This document shows positions 44,101 to 54,053 of a stretch of 64,000 nt of DNA, piece after piece. Source of the stretch: Streptomyces sp. WAC 01529 (GTDB lineage: Bacteria > Actinomycetota > Actinomycetes > Streptomycetales > Streptomycetaceae); the NCBI RefSeq assembly GCF_003945545.1, contig NZ_CP029617.1, positions 2,863,001 to 2,927,000 on the forward strand, given 5' to 3'. Position numbers and translations under genes: made by a program. The notes beneath the pieces were generated by a model, which saw only the letters and a program-made list of their open reading frames with translations, did no database searches and had not been told where the DNA came from. How positions within the stretch are numbered: the stretch's first letter is position 1; every line of letters begins with the position of its first letter.

Positions 44101-45570
44101 ATGGCCGACCCCCACGGCCCCCTGGGCCCGGCAGCACCCCCCACCCCACCGGTCCCGCTCGCCGCACTGCTCGCCCGCGAGGACCTGGGCCTGCGCCAGA
44201 TCGCGGGCCCCGACACGGCGGACACGGCCGTGCAGTGGGTGCACACCTCCGAGATGAGGGACCCCTACCCGTACCTCCTCGGGGGCGAGCTGCTCCTGAC
44301 CGCGGGCGTGCACATCACCGACCCGACGGGCGCGGACGGCGGCCTCGACGCGTACGTGACCCGCATCCTCGCGGCCGGCGGGGCCGCCCTCGGCTTCGGC
44401 GTCGCCCCCGTGCACGACACGGTCCCGCGCGCCCTGGTCGCGGCCTGCGACCGCCACGGCCTGCCGCTCCTCGAAGTCCCGCCCCGCACCACGTTCAGCG
44501 GCGTCGCGCGCGCGGTATGGCGGCTGATGGCCGAGGCCAGGCACGCGGAGCTGCGGCGGGTGACGGAGGCGCAGCAGAGCCTCGCGACGGCCGCGGCACG
44601 GCCCGACCCGGTCCCGGCGGTCCTGCGCCAGCTCGCGGCCCGGCTCGGCGGGCTCGCGGCGCTGTACGGCCCGGACGGGGCACGGCTACAGGCGGCCGGG
44701 CAGGCGCCGGACGCGGTGCGGGAGGCGCTGCGGGACCTCACCGGGGTCGTGCGGCGCGCCGTGCCCGCCGCCCCCGCCTCGGCCGCCGCCACGGCCGGCG
44801 GAAGCCATCTGGCCGCCTACGCGCTCGGCGGCGGGCGCGGCTTCGCCCTCGGGATCGCCACGGAGCGCCGCGAACCGGGCGACCACACCATCGCGGGCGC
44901 CGCGGTCGTGCTTCTCTCCCTGCTCACCGGGGAACACCAGGGCGACTCCGAAGCGGCCCGCTCGGCGGCCCTCGTACGGCTGCTCCTCGGTGCCGCCCCC
45001 GAGGAGACCGGGCCTCTCCTGGGCAGCGCCGCCTGGACCGTGGTGCACGCGCGCGGGGAGCGCACCCCGCTGGCCGCTTCGGCGCTCGCCGCGGCGCTCG
45101 GCAGCGGTCTTGTCGACCCGCGCGAGGACGTCGTACGCCTGCTCGTCCCCGCCGACCGCGAGGTCGCCCCGGCGGACGGCTGGACCCTCGGCGTCTCCGC
45201 CCCCGCCGCCCCGGACGCCCTCGCGGCGGCCGACGCCCAGGCCGCCCGCGCCCTGCGCCGCGCGGAGGCCACCCGCCGCCCCCTCGTAAGGCACCACGCC
45301 AACGGCATCGCCGCGCTAGTCGCCCCCGAGGAGGCCGATACCCACGCGCGCGTGCTGCTCGCCCCGCTCGCCGGGAACGAGGCGCTCGTGGAGACCTTGC
45401 GGGCCTGGCTCTCCCTGCACGGCAGTTGGGACCGCACGGCGGTCGCGCTCTCCGTCCACCGCAACACGGTCCGCCAGCGCATCGCGCGGTGTGCCGCGCT
45501 GCTGGGGGCGGACCTGGACGACCCGGACGTACGGATGGAGCTGTGGTTCGCACTGAGCCGGGAGAGCTGA
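44101..45570 (+). CDS. PucR family transcriptional regulator
   Basis: A 489-residue regulator with the N-terminal PucR sensory domain ([18 protein letters not shown]...[24 protein letters not shown]) and a C-terminal helix-turn-helix ([20 protein letters not shown], about residues 448-467). Members respond to nitrogen metabolites such as purines or GABA. It is divergent from the symporter operon with 182 bp between, which marks that operon as its target. I chose the ATG at 44101; the frame is open further upstream but is not domain-like. Confidence 0.85.
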   Translation: MADPHGPLGPAAPPTPPVPLAALLAREDLGLRQIAGPDTADTAVQWVHTSEMRDPYPYLLGGELLLTAGVHITDPTGADGGLDAYVTRILAAGGAALGFGVAPVHDTVPRALVAACDRHGLPLLEVPPRTTFSGVARAVWRLMAEARHAELRRVTEAQQSLATAAARPDPVPAVLRQLAARLGGLAALYGPDGARLQAAGQAPDAVREALRDLTGVVRRAVPAAPASAAATAGGSHLAAYALGGGRGFALGIATERREPGDHTIAGAAVVLLSLLTGEHQGDSEAARSAALVRLLLGAAPEETGPLLGSAAWTVVHARGERTPLAASALAAALGSGLVDPREDVVRLLVPADREVAPADGWTLGVSAPAAPDALAAADAQAARALRRAEATRRPLVRHHANGIAALVAPEEADTHARVLLAPLAGNEALVETLRAWLSLHGSWDRTAVALSVHRNTVRQRIARCAALLGADLDDPDVRMELWFALSRES

Positions 45571-45672
45571 GCCGGGAGAGCCGACCGTGACGTCCGGCGG
45601 CGGCCCGGAGGGGCGCAGGTCACAGCTCCAGGCTTTGATACGGCCCGTCCCCGCGCCCCGACCGACGGCAGA

Positions 45673-46470
45673 ATGGGGAGCATGCCGATACCCAGCCGTC
45701 CCGCGCTAGTCGACCATCTCGTCCGCACCCGCATCGCCGGCGATGTCGCCACCCCCCGTGAGAACAACCTCAGCCACTACAGGAAGCTCGCGAACGGCGA
45801 CCGTCACTACTGGCTCGGCCTGGAGCTGGGCGACCGCTGGACCGACGAGCAGGACGTCCTCGCGGTGATGGCCGAGCGCTGCGGCGTCATCGACGACCCA
45901 GGACACCGGCAGGGCCAGGACACCATCGACCCGGAGCTGACGGTCGACGCCCTGGAGCGCATGGCGGCCCGCCTGCGCAAGGCGGCCGCCGGCAAGGAGA
46001 GCGTCCTTTTCGCCACCGGCCACCCCGGAGGGCTGCTCGACGTGCACCGCGCGACGGCCGCCGCCCTGCGCGCGGCGGGCTGCGAGATCGTGGTGATCCC
46101 CGAGGGGCTGATGGCCGACGAGGGCATGGTCTTCCAATTCGCCGACGTGGCGGTCCTGGAGCGCGGCGCGACGCTGTGGCACACGCACTCCCCCGAGCCG
46201 ATGAACGCGATCCTGGACGGCCTGGAGCACGCGGGCCGCCCGCAGCCCGACCTGGTGGTCGCCGACCACGGCTGGGCGGGCCGGGCGGGCCAGCGCGGCC
46301 TCGACTCGGTCGGCTACGCGGACTGCAACGACCCGGCGCTGTTCATCGGCGAGGCCGAGGGCACGGTCCAGGTGACGGTCCCCCTGGACGACCACGTCAC
46401 GAGCCCTCGCCACTACGACCCGATGACGGCCTACTTGCTGAACGCGGCGGGGCTGACCCCGGAGTCCTGA
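45673..46470 (+). CDS. Conserved actinobacterial protein, phosphatase-annotated type
   Basis: A 265-residue soluble protein. Distinct sequence features are TPRENNLSHYRKLANGD, SVLFATGHPGGLLDVHRATAAAL, VVADHGWAGRAGQRGLDSVG and GYADCNDPALFIGEAEG. Relatives are often annotated simply as phosphatase, but I see no classical phosphatase motif. Two start codons are possible (45673 or 45682, neither with an ideally spaced ribosome-binding site). The last 40 bases overlap the 3' end of the CDF transporter gene on the other strand. Confidence 0.65.
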   Translation: MGSMPIPSRPALVDHLVRTRIAGDVATPRENNLSHYRKLANGDRHYWLGLELGDRWTDEQDVLAVMAERCGVIDDPGHRQGQDTIDPELTVDALERMAARLRKAAAGKESVLFATGHPGGLLDVHRATAAALRAAGCEIVVIPEGLMADEGMVFQFADVAVLERGATLWHTHSPEPMNAILDGLEHAGRPQPDLVVADHGWAGRAGQRGLDSVGYADCNDPALFIGEAEGTVQVTVPLDDHVTSPRHYDPMTAYLLNAAGLTPES

Positions 46471-47447
46471 CCCGTCCCCGGCGTCGGGTCCAGGTACACC
46501 CGCCTGATCGCGGGGAAGCGCTCCCGCAGGCGCCGCGCCATGCGGTCGCAGGCCCGCTCGATGTCCGCCGCGCTCGACACGTCCCGGAAGTCCACCTTCG
46601 CCGCGACCAGGGCCTCCTTGGGGCCCTGGAGCAGCGTGGTCAGCTCCAGTACGTCCACGACGTGCGGGTCGGCGAGGAGTTCGGCCCGCACCACGGCCCG
46701 CATCTCGGCGGGCAGCGGACGGCCGATCAGCAGCTCGGAGTTGGCGTGCCCGAGGACCCAGGCGACGTACACGAGCAGCACGCCGATGCAGAGCGAGGCG
46801 ACGCCGTCCCACACCCCGGATCCGGTGAGCTGCCCGCCGAGCAGTCCGGCGGCGGCGAGCAGGAGGCCCGCGAGCGCCGCCGAGTCCTCCATGACGACGG
46901 CCTTGACCGCCGTGTCGGGGGTGTGGCGCAGATAGCGCTTGAGGCGCACTCCGTAGCGATCGGCCTCACCGCGCGCCTGCTTGAGGCCGGTCCGCAGCGA
47001 GTAGCCCTCCAGGAGGAAGGCGACACCGAGCACGAGGTACGAGATGAGCGGGTCGCCCGGCTCATGGCCGTGGGTGAGGGTGTGGATGCCGTCGTACACG
47101 GCGAAGACGCCACCGCCGACGAAGGTGGCGACGGAGGCGAGCAGCGCCCAGATGTAGCGGGCCCCTCCGTAGCCGAGCGGATGCTCCTCGTCGGCGGGCC
47201 GCTCGCCCGCCTTGAGGGAGGCGAGCAGCATCAGCTCGGTGACGGTGTCGGCCACGGAGTGCGCCGCTTCGGAGAGCATCGCGCTGGATCCGCTGATGAC
47301 ACCGGCGACGGCCTTGGCGAGGGCGATCCCGAGGTTGGCGACGGCGGCGACGATGACGGTGAAGGCGCTCTCGCCGCCGCCTTCCGGCTTCTCTGACGGT
47401 TGCTCACTCATGCCACTCGTGTCACCCGTACCACTCATGTCACTCAT
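46431..47447 (-). CDS. Cation diffusion facilitator family transporter
   Basis: A 338-residue CDF metal exporter. The second membrane helix has the metal-binding motif SEAAHSVADT (HxxxD), and a later helix has VVMEDSAALAGLLLA. The C-terminal cytoplasmic domain (about residues 225-315) is the CDF dimerisation module. Zinc or manganese export is expected. The N-terminus encodes several ATG codons (MSDMSGTGDTSGMSEQ) in a short GAGTGGCATGAGTG-type repeat, so the exact start is uncertain. Confidence 0.85.
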   Translation of the reverse strand: MSDMSGTGDTSGMSEQPSEKPEGGGESAFTVIVAAVANLGIALAKAVAGVISGSSAMLSEAAHSVADTVTELMLLASLKAGERPADEEHPLGYGGARYIWALLASVATFVGGGVFAVYDGIHTLTHGHEPGDPLISYLVLGVAFLLEGYSLRTGLKQARGEADRYGVRLKRYLRHTPDTAVKAVVMEDSAALAGLLLAAAGLLGGQLTGSGVWDGVASLCIGVLLVYVAWVLGHANSELLIGRPLPAEMRAVVRAELLADPHVVDVLELTTLLQGPKEALVAAKVDFRDVSSAADIERACDRMARRLRERFPAIRRVYLDPTPGTGQDSGVSPAAFSK

Positions 47448-47494
47448 GTATTCGGACGGTATGTCCGATCAGCACGGAACGCGAACCCTGCCCG

Positions 47495-48355
47495 TCAGCG
47501 CGGAACGCGCACCACGCCCTCTTGAATGACTGTCACCGCGAGCCGCCCGTCCTGCGTCCAGATCCGCGCCTGGCCGAGGCCGCGCCCGCCGGAGGCCGAC
47601 GGCGACTCCTGGTCGTAGAGCAGCCACTCGTCCGCCCGGAAGGGCCGGTGGAACCACATGGCGTGGTCGAGCGAGGCACCGACGACGTCACCGACCGCCC
47701 AGCCGCCCCTGCCGTGCGCGAGCAGCACGGAGTCGAGGAGCGTCATGTCGGAGACGTACGTGGCGAGGCAGACGTGCAGCAGCGGGTCGTCGGCGAGCTT
47801 GCCGTGGGTGCGGAACCACACCTGGGAGCGCGGTTCGCGCGGCTGCCCGACGGTGCCCCAGGGCGGCACGTCGGCGTAGCGCAGGTCGACGGCGGCGCGC
47901 GCCTCGATCAGCCGCTGGGCGACGGGCCCCGGCAGATGGCGGGGCAGCATCTCGGCGGCGGTGGGGAGCGTCTCGGGGTCGGGCGCGTCCGGCATCGCGG
48001 CCTGGTGCTCCAGGCCTTCCTCGTACGTCTGGAAGGACGCGGAGAGGTGGAAGATCGGCTGCCCGTGCTGGACGGCGACGACCCTGCGCGTGGTGAAGGA
48101 GCGCCCGTCGCGTATCCGGTCGACGGTGTAGACGATCGGCGCGCCCGCGTCACCGGCGCGCAGGAAGTAGGCGTGCAGGGAGTGGGCGTGGCGGTCGCCG
48201 GGGACGGTGCGGCCGGCGGCCACCAGGGCCTGCGCGGCGACCTGTCCGCCGAAGACGCGGGGCACGAGCGCCGAGCGGCTCATGCCCCGGAAGATGTCCT
48301 CCTCGATCTGCTCCAGGTCGAGCAGATCGAGGAGGTCCTCAAGTGCCTGGTTCAT
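47495..48355 (-). CDS. tesB: Acyl-CoA thioesterase II
   Basis: A 286-residue double hot-dog thioesterase. The first domain includes VFGGQVAAQALVAAGRTVP and HSLHAYFLRAGDAGAPIVY, the second MTLLDSVLLAHG and ASLDHAMWFHRPFRADEWLL, all typical of TesB. It hydrolyses acyl-CoAs to free acid and CoA. It follows the acyl-CoA dehydrogenase gene by 36 bp in the same direction, so both probably share one transcript. Confidence 0.9.
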   Translation of the reverse strand: MNQALEDLLDLLDLEQIEEDIFRGMSRSALVPRVFGGQVAAQALVAAGRTVPGDRHAHSLHAYFLRAGDAGAPIVYTVDRIRDGRSFTTRRVVAVQHGQPIFHLSASFQTYEEGLEHQAAMPDAPDPETLPTAAEMLPRHLPGPVAQRLIEARAAVDLRYADVPPWGTVGQPREPRSQVWFRTHGKLADDPLLHVCLATYVSDMTLLDSVLLAHGRGGWAVGDVVGASLDHAMWFHRPFRADEWLLYDQESPSASGGRGLGQARIWTQDGRLAVTVIQEGVVRVPR

Positions 48356-48391
48356 GAGGGTGGTTCTGCCGGGCGGCTTGCGCAGTGGCCC

Positions 48392-49549
48392 TCAGAGGCC
48401 CATGTCCTTCGCGATGATCATCTTCATGACCTCGCTGGTGCCGCCGTAGATGCGGTTGACGCGGTTGTCCGCGTACAGGCGGGCGATGGGGTACTCGTTC
48501 ATGAAGCCGTACCCGCCGTGCAGCTGGAGGCACTTGTCGATCACGCGGTGCGCGACCTCGGTGGTGAACAGCTTCGCGGAGGCGGCCTCGGCGGCGGTCA
48601 GCTCGCCCGCGTCCAGGGCCTCCAGGGCGCGGTCAACCACGGCCTCGGCGGCGTCCACCTCGGCCTGGCAGGCGGCCAGTTCGAACTTGGTGTTCTGGAA
48701 GGAGGCGACCGTCTTGCCGAAGACCGTGCGGTCCTGGACGTACTCCTTGGCGAACCGCACGGCGGCCTTGGCCTGCGCGTACGCGCCGTAGGCGATGCCC
48801 CAGCGCTCGGAGGGGAGGTTGCTGCCGAGGTAGTAGAAGCCCTTGTTCTCCTCGCCGAGGAGGTCTTCCACGGGGACCTTGACGTCGACGAACGCCAGCT
48901 CGGCGGTGTCGGAGGTCCTCAGGCCGAGCTTGTCGAGCTTGCGGCCGATGGAGTAGCCCTCGGACTTGGTGTCGACGGCGAAGAGGGAGATGCCGAAGCG
49001 GCGGTCCTCGGCGGTCGGCGCGGCGGTGCGGGCGCAGACGATCACGCGGTCGGCGTGCACGCCGCCGGTGATGAAGGTCTTGGAGCCGTTGAGGACGTAG
49101 TGCGTGCCGTCCTCGGAGAGCTTGGCGGTGGTCTTCATGCCCGCGAGGTCGGAGCCGGTGCCCGGCTCGGTCATCGCGAGGGCCCACATCTCCTCGGCGG
49201 AGACGAACTTCTCCAGGTAGCGCTTCTTCTGCTCGTCGGTGGCGAGCATCTTGATGTAGGGCAGGGCGAGCAGCACGTGCACGCCGGAGCCGCCGAAGCT
49301 GACGCCCGCGCGGGCCGTCTCCTCGTACTGGACGGCCTCGAACTTGTGCGTGTCCAGGCCTGCGCCGCCGAACTCTTCGGGGACGTTGATCCCGAAGAGG
49401 CCCAGCTCGGCGAGCTTGTAGTAGAACTCGCGCGGCACCTGACCGGCGGCGAACCACTCGTCGTGGACGGGGACGACCTCGGCCTCGATGAAGGCGCGCA
49501 GGGTCTCCCGGAACGCCTCGTGGTCCTCATTGAAAACGGTACGGCGCAC
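48392..49549 (-). CDS. Acyl-CoA dehydrogenase
   Basis: A 385-residue flavin acyl-CoA dehydrogenase. Landmarks are MTEPGTGSDLAGMKTTA (FAD/substrate loop), FITGGVHADRVIVCAR, GRKLDKLGLRTSDTAELAF and the C-terminal LQLHGGYGFMNEYPIARLYAD. Where medium-chain enzymes carry the catalytic Glu, this one reads IYGGTSEVMK, with Gly. In that respect it resembles long-chain and isovaleryl enzymes, whose base lies elsewhere. A KstR2-like palindrome is just upstream of the start. The acyl-CoA substrate is not predictable. Confidence 0.88.
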   Translation of the reverse strand: MRRTVFNEDHEAFRETLRAFIEAEVVPVHDEWFAAGQVPREFYYKLAELGLFGINVPEEFGGAGLDTHKFEAVQYEETARAGVSFGGSGVHVLLALPYIKMLATDEQKKRYLEKFVSAEEMWALAMTEPGTGSDLAGMKTTAKLSEDGTHYVLNGSKTFITGGVHADRVIVCARTAAPTAEDRRFGISLFAVDTKSEGYSIGRKLDKLGLRTSDTAELAFVDVKVPVEDLLGEENKGFYYLGSNLPSERWGIAYGAYAQAKAAVRFAKEYVQDRTVFGKTVASFQNTKFELAACQAEVDAAEAVVDRALEALDAGELTAAEAASAKLFTTEVAHRVIDKCLQLHGGYGFMNEYPIARLYADNRVNRIYGGTSEVMKMIIAKDMGL

Positions 49550-49579
49550 GGAGAACTCCCTCTGCCACTGCCTACGTCG

Positions 49580-49595
49580 ACTAAGCGCTTGCTCA
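49580..49595. promoter_or_regulatory. TetR-type operator upstream of the acyl-CoA dehydrogenase gene
   Basis: CTAAGCGCTTGCTC (49581-49594) centres on AAGCGCTT. On the minus strand it reads AGCAAGCGCTTAGT, one base from the actinobacterial KstR2 consensus AnCAAGnnCTTGnT. It lies about 30 bases before the dehydrogenase start. The TetR gene nearby may not be its ligand, since the operators before mccB have a different core. Confidence 0.6.
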
Positions 49596-49681
49596 GACTC
49601 AGGTTACCCGGCGGTCACCAGAGGCGTCCAGAGACGCAGGTCACTCGGGGGTGGCGGCCGTGCGGGCGGCGCGGGAGGGGG

Positions 49682-50275
49682 TCACTGGGCGGCCGCCGCC
49701 GCGAACGCCCCGCGCGCGAGGCTGTGCAGCAGGTCCGCCATGCCCGCGCGGCTGGGCAGCGCGTCGCGGCGGCTGAGGTGCGGCGTGGAGTTCAGCAGCC
49801 CGAAGACCGCGTGCACGCAGACCCTGGCGGCATTCTCGGCGAGGTCCGGATAGACCTTGCGCACCACCTCGACCCAGATCTCCACGTACTGCCGCTGGAG
49901 CTGGCGGACCAGCTTGCGGTCGCTGTCCCGCAGGCGGTCCAGCTCGCGGTCGTGCAGGGTGATCAGGGAGCGGTCGTCCAGGGCGAAGTCGATGTGCCCC
50001 TCGATGAGCGCGTCGAGGACCCGCGACGGCGACCCGTCCGTGTCGGCCACACAGCGCTTGCCGCCCGTCAGGAGCTGCCCGCTGATGCCGACGAGCAGCT
50101 CGGCGAGCATCGCGTCCTTGCCCGCGAAGTGCCGGTAGAGGCCCGGGCCGCTGATGCCGACCGCGGCACCTATCTCGTCCACGCCGACCCCGTGGAAGCC
50201 GCGCTCGGCGAAGAGCCGGGCAGCCTCCCTGAGGATCTGCTCGCGGCGGGTGGGGGCGTCGGTTCTGGTGGCCAT
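49682..50275 (-). CDS. TetR family transcriptional regulator (SACE_7040-like)
   Basis: A 197-residue repressor. The helix-turn-helix is RREQILREAARLFAERGFHG...DEIGAAVGISGPGLYRHFAGKDAML (about residues 10-53). The ligand domain follows and ends Ala-rich. It is divergent from the carboxylase operon, with a pair of GTTAACC-type operators between them, so it very likely represses the leucine/isovalerate genes and its own gene until an acyl-CoA binds. Confidence 0.9.
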   Translation of the reverse strand: MATRTDAPTRREQILREAARLFAERGFHGVGVDEIGAAVGISGPGLYRHFAGKDAMLAELLVGISGQLLTGGKRCVADTDGSPSRVLDALIEGHIDFALDDRSLITLHDRELDRLRDSDRKLVRQLQRQYVEIWVEVVRKVYPDLAENAARVCVHAVFGLLNSTPHLSRRDALPSRAGMADLLHSLARGAFAAAAAQ

Positions 50276-50296
50276 GAAATTGATTCTAGACAGGTC

Positions 50297-50343
50297 GGTT
50301 AGCGGTCGTTAACCTGAGGGAAACGCGTTAACGCTCATTAACC
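50297..50343. promoter_or_regulatory. Paired operators for the divergent TetR regulator
   Basis: GGTTAGCGGTCGTTAACC (50297-50314) and GTTAACGCTCATTAACC (50327-50343) match at 14 of 17 aligned positions. Each half contains GTTA and TAAC in inverted order, and the copies lie 29 bases apart (nearly three helical turns). The pair fills the space between the TetR and mccB genes and fits cooperative repression of both. Confidence 0.7.
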
Positions 50344-50386
50344 GATCCGAGCGTGACCGGGTGGACCGAGCAAGGGGGCTCGACTG

Positions 50387-52018
50387 ATGCGGCAGGCACC
50401 AGTGCTGACGAGCGCGGCAGATCCCGCGTCCGAGGCATGGCGGGCGAACGAGACGGCGCACACCGCGCTCGTGGAAGAGCTGCGGGCCAAGCTCGCGGCG
50501 GCAGCGCTCGGCGGCGGCGAGCGGGCGCGGGCCCGCCATGTGGCGCGCGGCAAGCTGCTGCCCCGGGACCGCGTGGACACGCTCCTCGACCCCGGCTCGC
50601 CCTTCCTGGAGCTGGCCCCCCTCGCGGCCGACGGGCTGTATGGCGGGGACGCCCCGGCGGCCGGTGTCATCGCGGGGATCGGCCGGGTCTCGGGCCGCGA
50701 GTGCGTGATCGTCGCCAATGACGCCACCGTCAAGGGCGGCACGTATTACCCCATGACGGTGAAGAAGCACCTGCGTGCCCAGGAGGTGGCCCTGGAGAAC
50801 CGCCTCCCGTGCCTCTACCTCGTCGACTCGGGCGGCGCCTTCCTGCCGATGCAGGACGACGTCTTCCCCGACCGCGAGCACTTCGGGCGGATCTTCTACA
50901 ACCAGGCGCGGATGTCGGGCGCGGGCATCCCGCAGATCGCGGCGGTCCTCGGCTCCTGCACGGCGGGCGGGGCCTATGTCCCGGCGATGAGCGACGAGGC
51001 GGTGATCGTGCGGAACCAGGGCACGATCTTCCTCGGCGGCCCGCCCCTGGTGAAGGCGGCGACCGGCGAGGTGGTGACGGCCGAGGAGCTGGGCGGCGGC
51101 GAGGTCCACTCCCGCACCTCCGGCGTCACCGACCACCTGGCGGAGGACGACGCGCACGCCCTGCGGATCATGCGCACCATCGTCTCCACACTCCCCGCGC
51201 GCGGCGAACTGCCCTGGCCGGTCCAGCCGGTGGAGGAGCCGAAGGTCGACCCCCTGGGGTTGTACGGCGCGGTGCCGACGGACTCCCGCACCCCCTATGA
51301 CGTCCGGGAAGTCATCGCGCGCGTGGTCGACGGCTCCCGCTTCGCCGAGTTCAAGGCGGAGTACGGCACGACGCTGGTGACCGGCTTCGCCCACATCCAC
51401 GGCCACCCGGTCGGGATCGTCGCGAACAACGGCATCCTGTTCTCCGAGTCCGCCCAGAAGGGCGCCCACTTCATCGAGCTGTGCGACCAGCGCGGCATCC
51501 CCCTGGTCTTCCTGCAGAACATCTCGGGCTTCATGGTCGGGCGGGACTATGAGGCGGGCGGCATCGCCAAGCACGGCGCGAAGATGGTCACGGCCGTGGC
51601 GTGCACGCGCGTGCCGAAGCTGACGGTCGTCGTCGGCGGTTCGTACGGCGCGGGCAACTACTCGATGTGCGGCCGGGCCTACAGCCCCCGCTTCCTGTGG
51701 ATGTGGCCGAACGCCAAGATCTCCGTGATGGGCGGCGAGCAGGCCGCCTCCGTCCTCGCCACCGTCAAGCGCGACCAGTTGGAGGGGCGCGGCGAGCAGT
51801 GGTCGGCCGAGGACGAAGAGGCTTTCAAGGACCCGATCCGCGCGCAGTACGAGGAGCAGGGCAACGCCTATTACGCCACGGCCCGGCTCTGGGACGACGG
51901 TGTGATCGACCCCCTGGAGACCCGGCAGGTGCTGGGTCTGGCCCTGACCGCCTGCGCGGGCGCTCCGCTTCCCCAGAGGGAGCCAGGTGCGCCCGGCTTC
52001 GGCGTCTTCCGGATGTGA
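50387..52018 (+). CDS. mccB: Methylcrotonyl-CoA carboxylase beta subunit (carboxyltransferase)
   Basis: A 543-residue carboxyltransferase subunit that moves CO2 from biotin to 3-methylcrotonyl-CoA in leucine breakdown. Characteristic segments are [60 protein letters not shown] and [20 protein letters not shown]. These are closer to the methylcrotonyl than the propionyl type. In some Streptomyces the gene is called accD1. It starts the operon after the paired operators. Confidence 0.88.
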   Translation: MRQAPVLTSAADPASEAWRANETAHTALVEELRAKLAAAALGGGERARARHVARGKLLPRDRVDTLLDPGSPFLELAPLAADGLYGGDAPAAGVIAGIGRVSGRECVIVANDATVKGGTYYPMTVKKHLRAQEVALENRLPCLYLVDSGGAFLPMQDDVFPDREHFGRIFYNQARMSGAGIPQIAAVLGSCTAGGAYVPAMSDEAVIVRNQGTIFLGGPPLVKAATGEVVTAEELGGGEVHSRTSGVTDHLAEDDAHALRIMRTIVSTLPARGELPWPVQPVEEPKVDPLGLYGAVPTDSRTPYDVREVIARVVDGSRFAEFKAEYGTTLVTGFAHIHGHPVGIVANNGILFSESAQKGAHFIELCDQRGIPLVFLQNISGFMVGRDYEAGGIAKHGAKMVTAVACTRVPKLTVVVGGSYGAGNYSMCGRAYSPRFLWMWPNAKISVMGGEQAASVLATVKRDQLEGRGEQWSAEDEEAFKDPIRAQYEEQGNAYYATARLWDDGVIDPLETRQVLGLALTACAGAPLPQREPGAPGFGVFRM

Positions 52019-52034
52019 CGTGAGGAACCCACTG

Positions 52035-54053
52035 ATGTTCAGCACTGTTCTGGTCGCCAACCGCGGCGAGATCGCGGTCCGCGTCATCCGCACCCTGCGG
52101 ACGCTCGGCATCCGCTCGGTGGCGGTGTTCAGCGACGCGGACGCGGACGCCCGCCACGTGCGCGAGGCGGACACGGCCGTACGGATCGGTCCGGCGCCGG
52201 CCGCCGAGAGCTATCTGTCCGTGGAGAGCATCCTCCGGGCGGCCGCCGCCTCCGGCGCCCAGGCCGTCCACCCCGGTTATGGGTTCCTCGCGGAGAACGC
52301 GGGCTTCGCGCAGGCCTGCGCCGACGCCGGGATCACCTTCATCGGCCCGCCCGCCGGGGCCATCTCCCTCATGGGCGACAAGATCCGCGCCAAGGAGACG
52401 GTGGAGGCGGCCGGGGTGCCGGTCGTCCCCGGCTCCTCGGGAAGCGGCCTGACCGACGCCGAACTGGCCGCCGCCGCGCGGAAGATCGGTACCCCGGTGC
52501 TGCTCAAGCCGAGCGCGGGCGGCGGCGGCAAGGGCATGCGCCTGGTGCGGGACGCCTCGCTGCTCGACGAGGAGATCGCGGCGGCCCGCCGTGAGGCCCG
52601 CGCCTCCTTCGGTGACGACACGCTCCTCGTCGAGCGGTGGATCGACCGCCCCCGGCACATCGAGATCCAGGTCCTCGCCGACGGCCAGGGGAACGTGATC
52701 CACCTCGGCGAGCGCGAGTGCTCCCTCCAGCGCCGCCACCAGAAGATCATCGAGGAGGCGCCGAGCGTCCTCCTGGACGAGGCCACGCGCGCGGCGATGG
52801 GCGAGGCGGCCGTCCAGGCGGCCCGCTCCTGCGGGTACGCGGGCGCGGGCACGGTGGAGTTCATCGTCCCGGGCAAGGACCCCTCCTCGTACTACTTCAT
52901 GGAGATGAACACCCGCCTCCAGGTGGAGCACCCGGTCACCGAGCTGATCACGGGGCTCGACCTGGTGGAGTGGCAGCTGCGGGTCGCGGCGGGCGAGCGC
53001 CTGCCGTTCACCCAGGAGGACATCACCCTGACCGGGCACGCGGTGGAGGCGCGGATCTGCGCCGAGGACCCCTCGCGCGGCTTCCTGCCCTCGGGCGGCA
53101 CGGTCCTCTCCCTGCGCGAGCCGCAGGGCGACGGCGTGCGCACCGACTCCGGTCTGAGCGAGGGCACGGAGGTCGGCAGCCTCTACGACCCGATGCTCTC
53201 CAAGGTCATCGCGTACGGCCCCGACCGCGCCACGGCCCTGCGCAAGCTGCGCGCGGCACTCGCCGGGACGGTCACACTGGGCGTGCCGACGAACGCGGGC
53301 TTCCTGCGCAGGCTGCTCGCCCACCCGGCGGTGGTGGCGGGCGAGTTGGACACCGGCCTCGTGGAGCGCGAGGCGGACGGCCTCGTCCCCGACGGCGTGC
53401 CGGACGAGGTGTACGAGGCGGCGGCAGCGGTGCGGGAGGCCGCGCTCGCGCCCGCCGAGGGCGGCTGGACGGACCCCTTCTCGGTGCCGAGCGGCTGGCG
53501 GCTCGGGGGGACACCGGCGCCCCTGACCCACTGGCTGCACGTGCCGGGACTCGAACCCGTCGCCCACCGGCTCCGGGGAGGCGGCCACACGGTCACCTCC
53601 GACCGCGTCTCGGTCACCGTGGACGGCACCCGGCACACCTTCCATCGCGCGGGTGACTGGCTGGGCCGCGACGGCGACGCGTGGCACGTGCGGGACCACG
53701 ACGCCGTCGAGGCGAGCCTCACGGGCGCCGCGCACGCCGGGGCGGACGCCCTCACCGCCCCCATGCCGGGCACCGTCACGGTCGTGAAGGTCTCCCCCGG
53801 CGACCGGGTGAGCGCCGGTCAGAGCCTGCTGGTGGTCGAGGCGATGAAGATGGAGCACGTCATCTCCGCGCCGCACGCGGGCACCGTCACCGAGCTGGAC
53901 GTGACGCCGGGGTCGACGGTCGCCATGGACCAGGTACTCGCGGTGGTCCTCCCGGCGGAGATGGCGGACACGCCGGACGCGCCGACCGCCGGGACTGCCG
54001 GGAGTGCCGCGACCCCCAAAGCGGCCGAGCCGGCCAAGGAGGCCCACGGATGA
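52035..54053 (+). CDS. mccA: Biotin-dependent acyl-CoA carboxylase alpha subunit (BC-BCCP)
   Basis: A 672-residue subunit with a biotin carboxylase part ([20 protein letters not shown] at the N-terminus, [20 protein letters not shown]-grasp loop, [19 protein letters not shown]) and a C-terminal biotin carrier domain with biotin-acceptor Lys in [10 protein letters not shown] (about residue 605). A Pro/Ala-rich tail follows. The ATG at 52035 has GAGGAA upstream, 16 bp after mccB. It overlaps the HMG-CoA lyase gene by ATGA. Confidence 0.9.
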   Translation: MFSTVLVANRGEIAVRVIRTLRTLGIRSVAVFSDADADARHVREADTAVRIGPAPAAESYLSVESILRAAAASGAQAVHPGYGFLAENAGFAQACADAGITFIGPPAGAISLMGDKIRAKETVEAAGVPVVPGSSGSGLTDAELAAAARKIGTPVLLKPSAGGGGKGMRLVRDASLLDEEIAAARREARASFGDDTLLVERWIDRPRHIEIQVLADGQGNVIHLGERECSLQRRHQKIIEEAPSVLLDEATRAAMGEAAVQAARSCGYAGAGTVEFIVPGKDPSSYYFMEMNTRLQVEHPVTELITGLDLVEWQLRVAAGERLPFTQEDITLTGHAVEARICAEDPSRGFLPSGGTVLSLREPQGDGVRTDSGLSEGTEVGSLYDPMLSKVIAYGPDRATALRKLRAALAGTVTLGVPTNAGFLRRLLAHPAVVAGELDTGLVEREADGLVPDGVPDEVYEAAAAVREAALAPAEGGWTDPFSVPSGWRLGGTPAPLTHWLHVPGLEPVAHRLRGGGHTVTSDRVSVTVDGTRHTFHRAGDWLGRDGDAWHVRDHDAVEASLTGAAHAGADALTAPMPGTVTVVKVSPGDRVSAGQSLLVVEAMKMEHVISAPHAGTVTELDVTPGSTVAMDQVLAVVLPAEMADTPDAPTAGTAGSAATPKAAEPAKEAHG

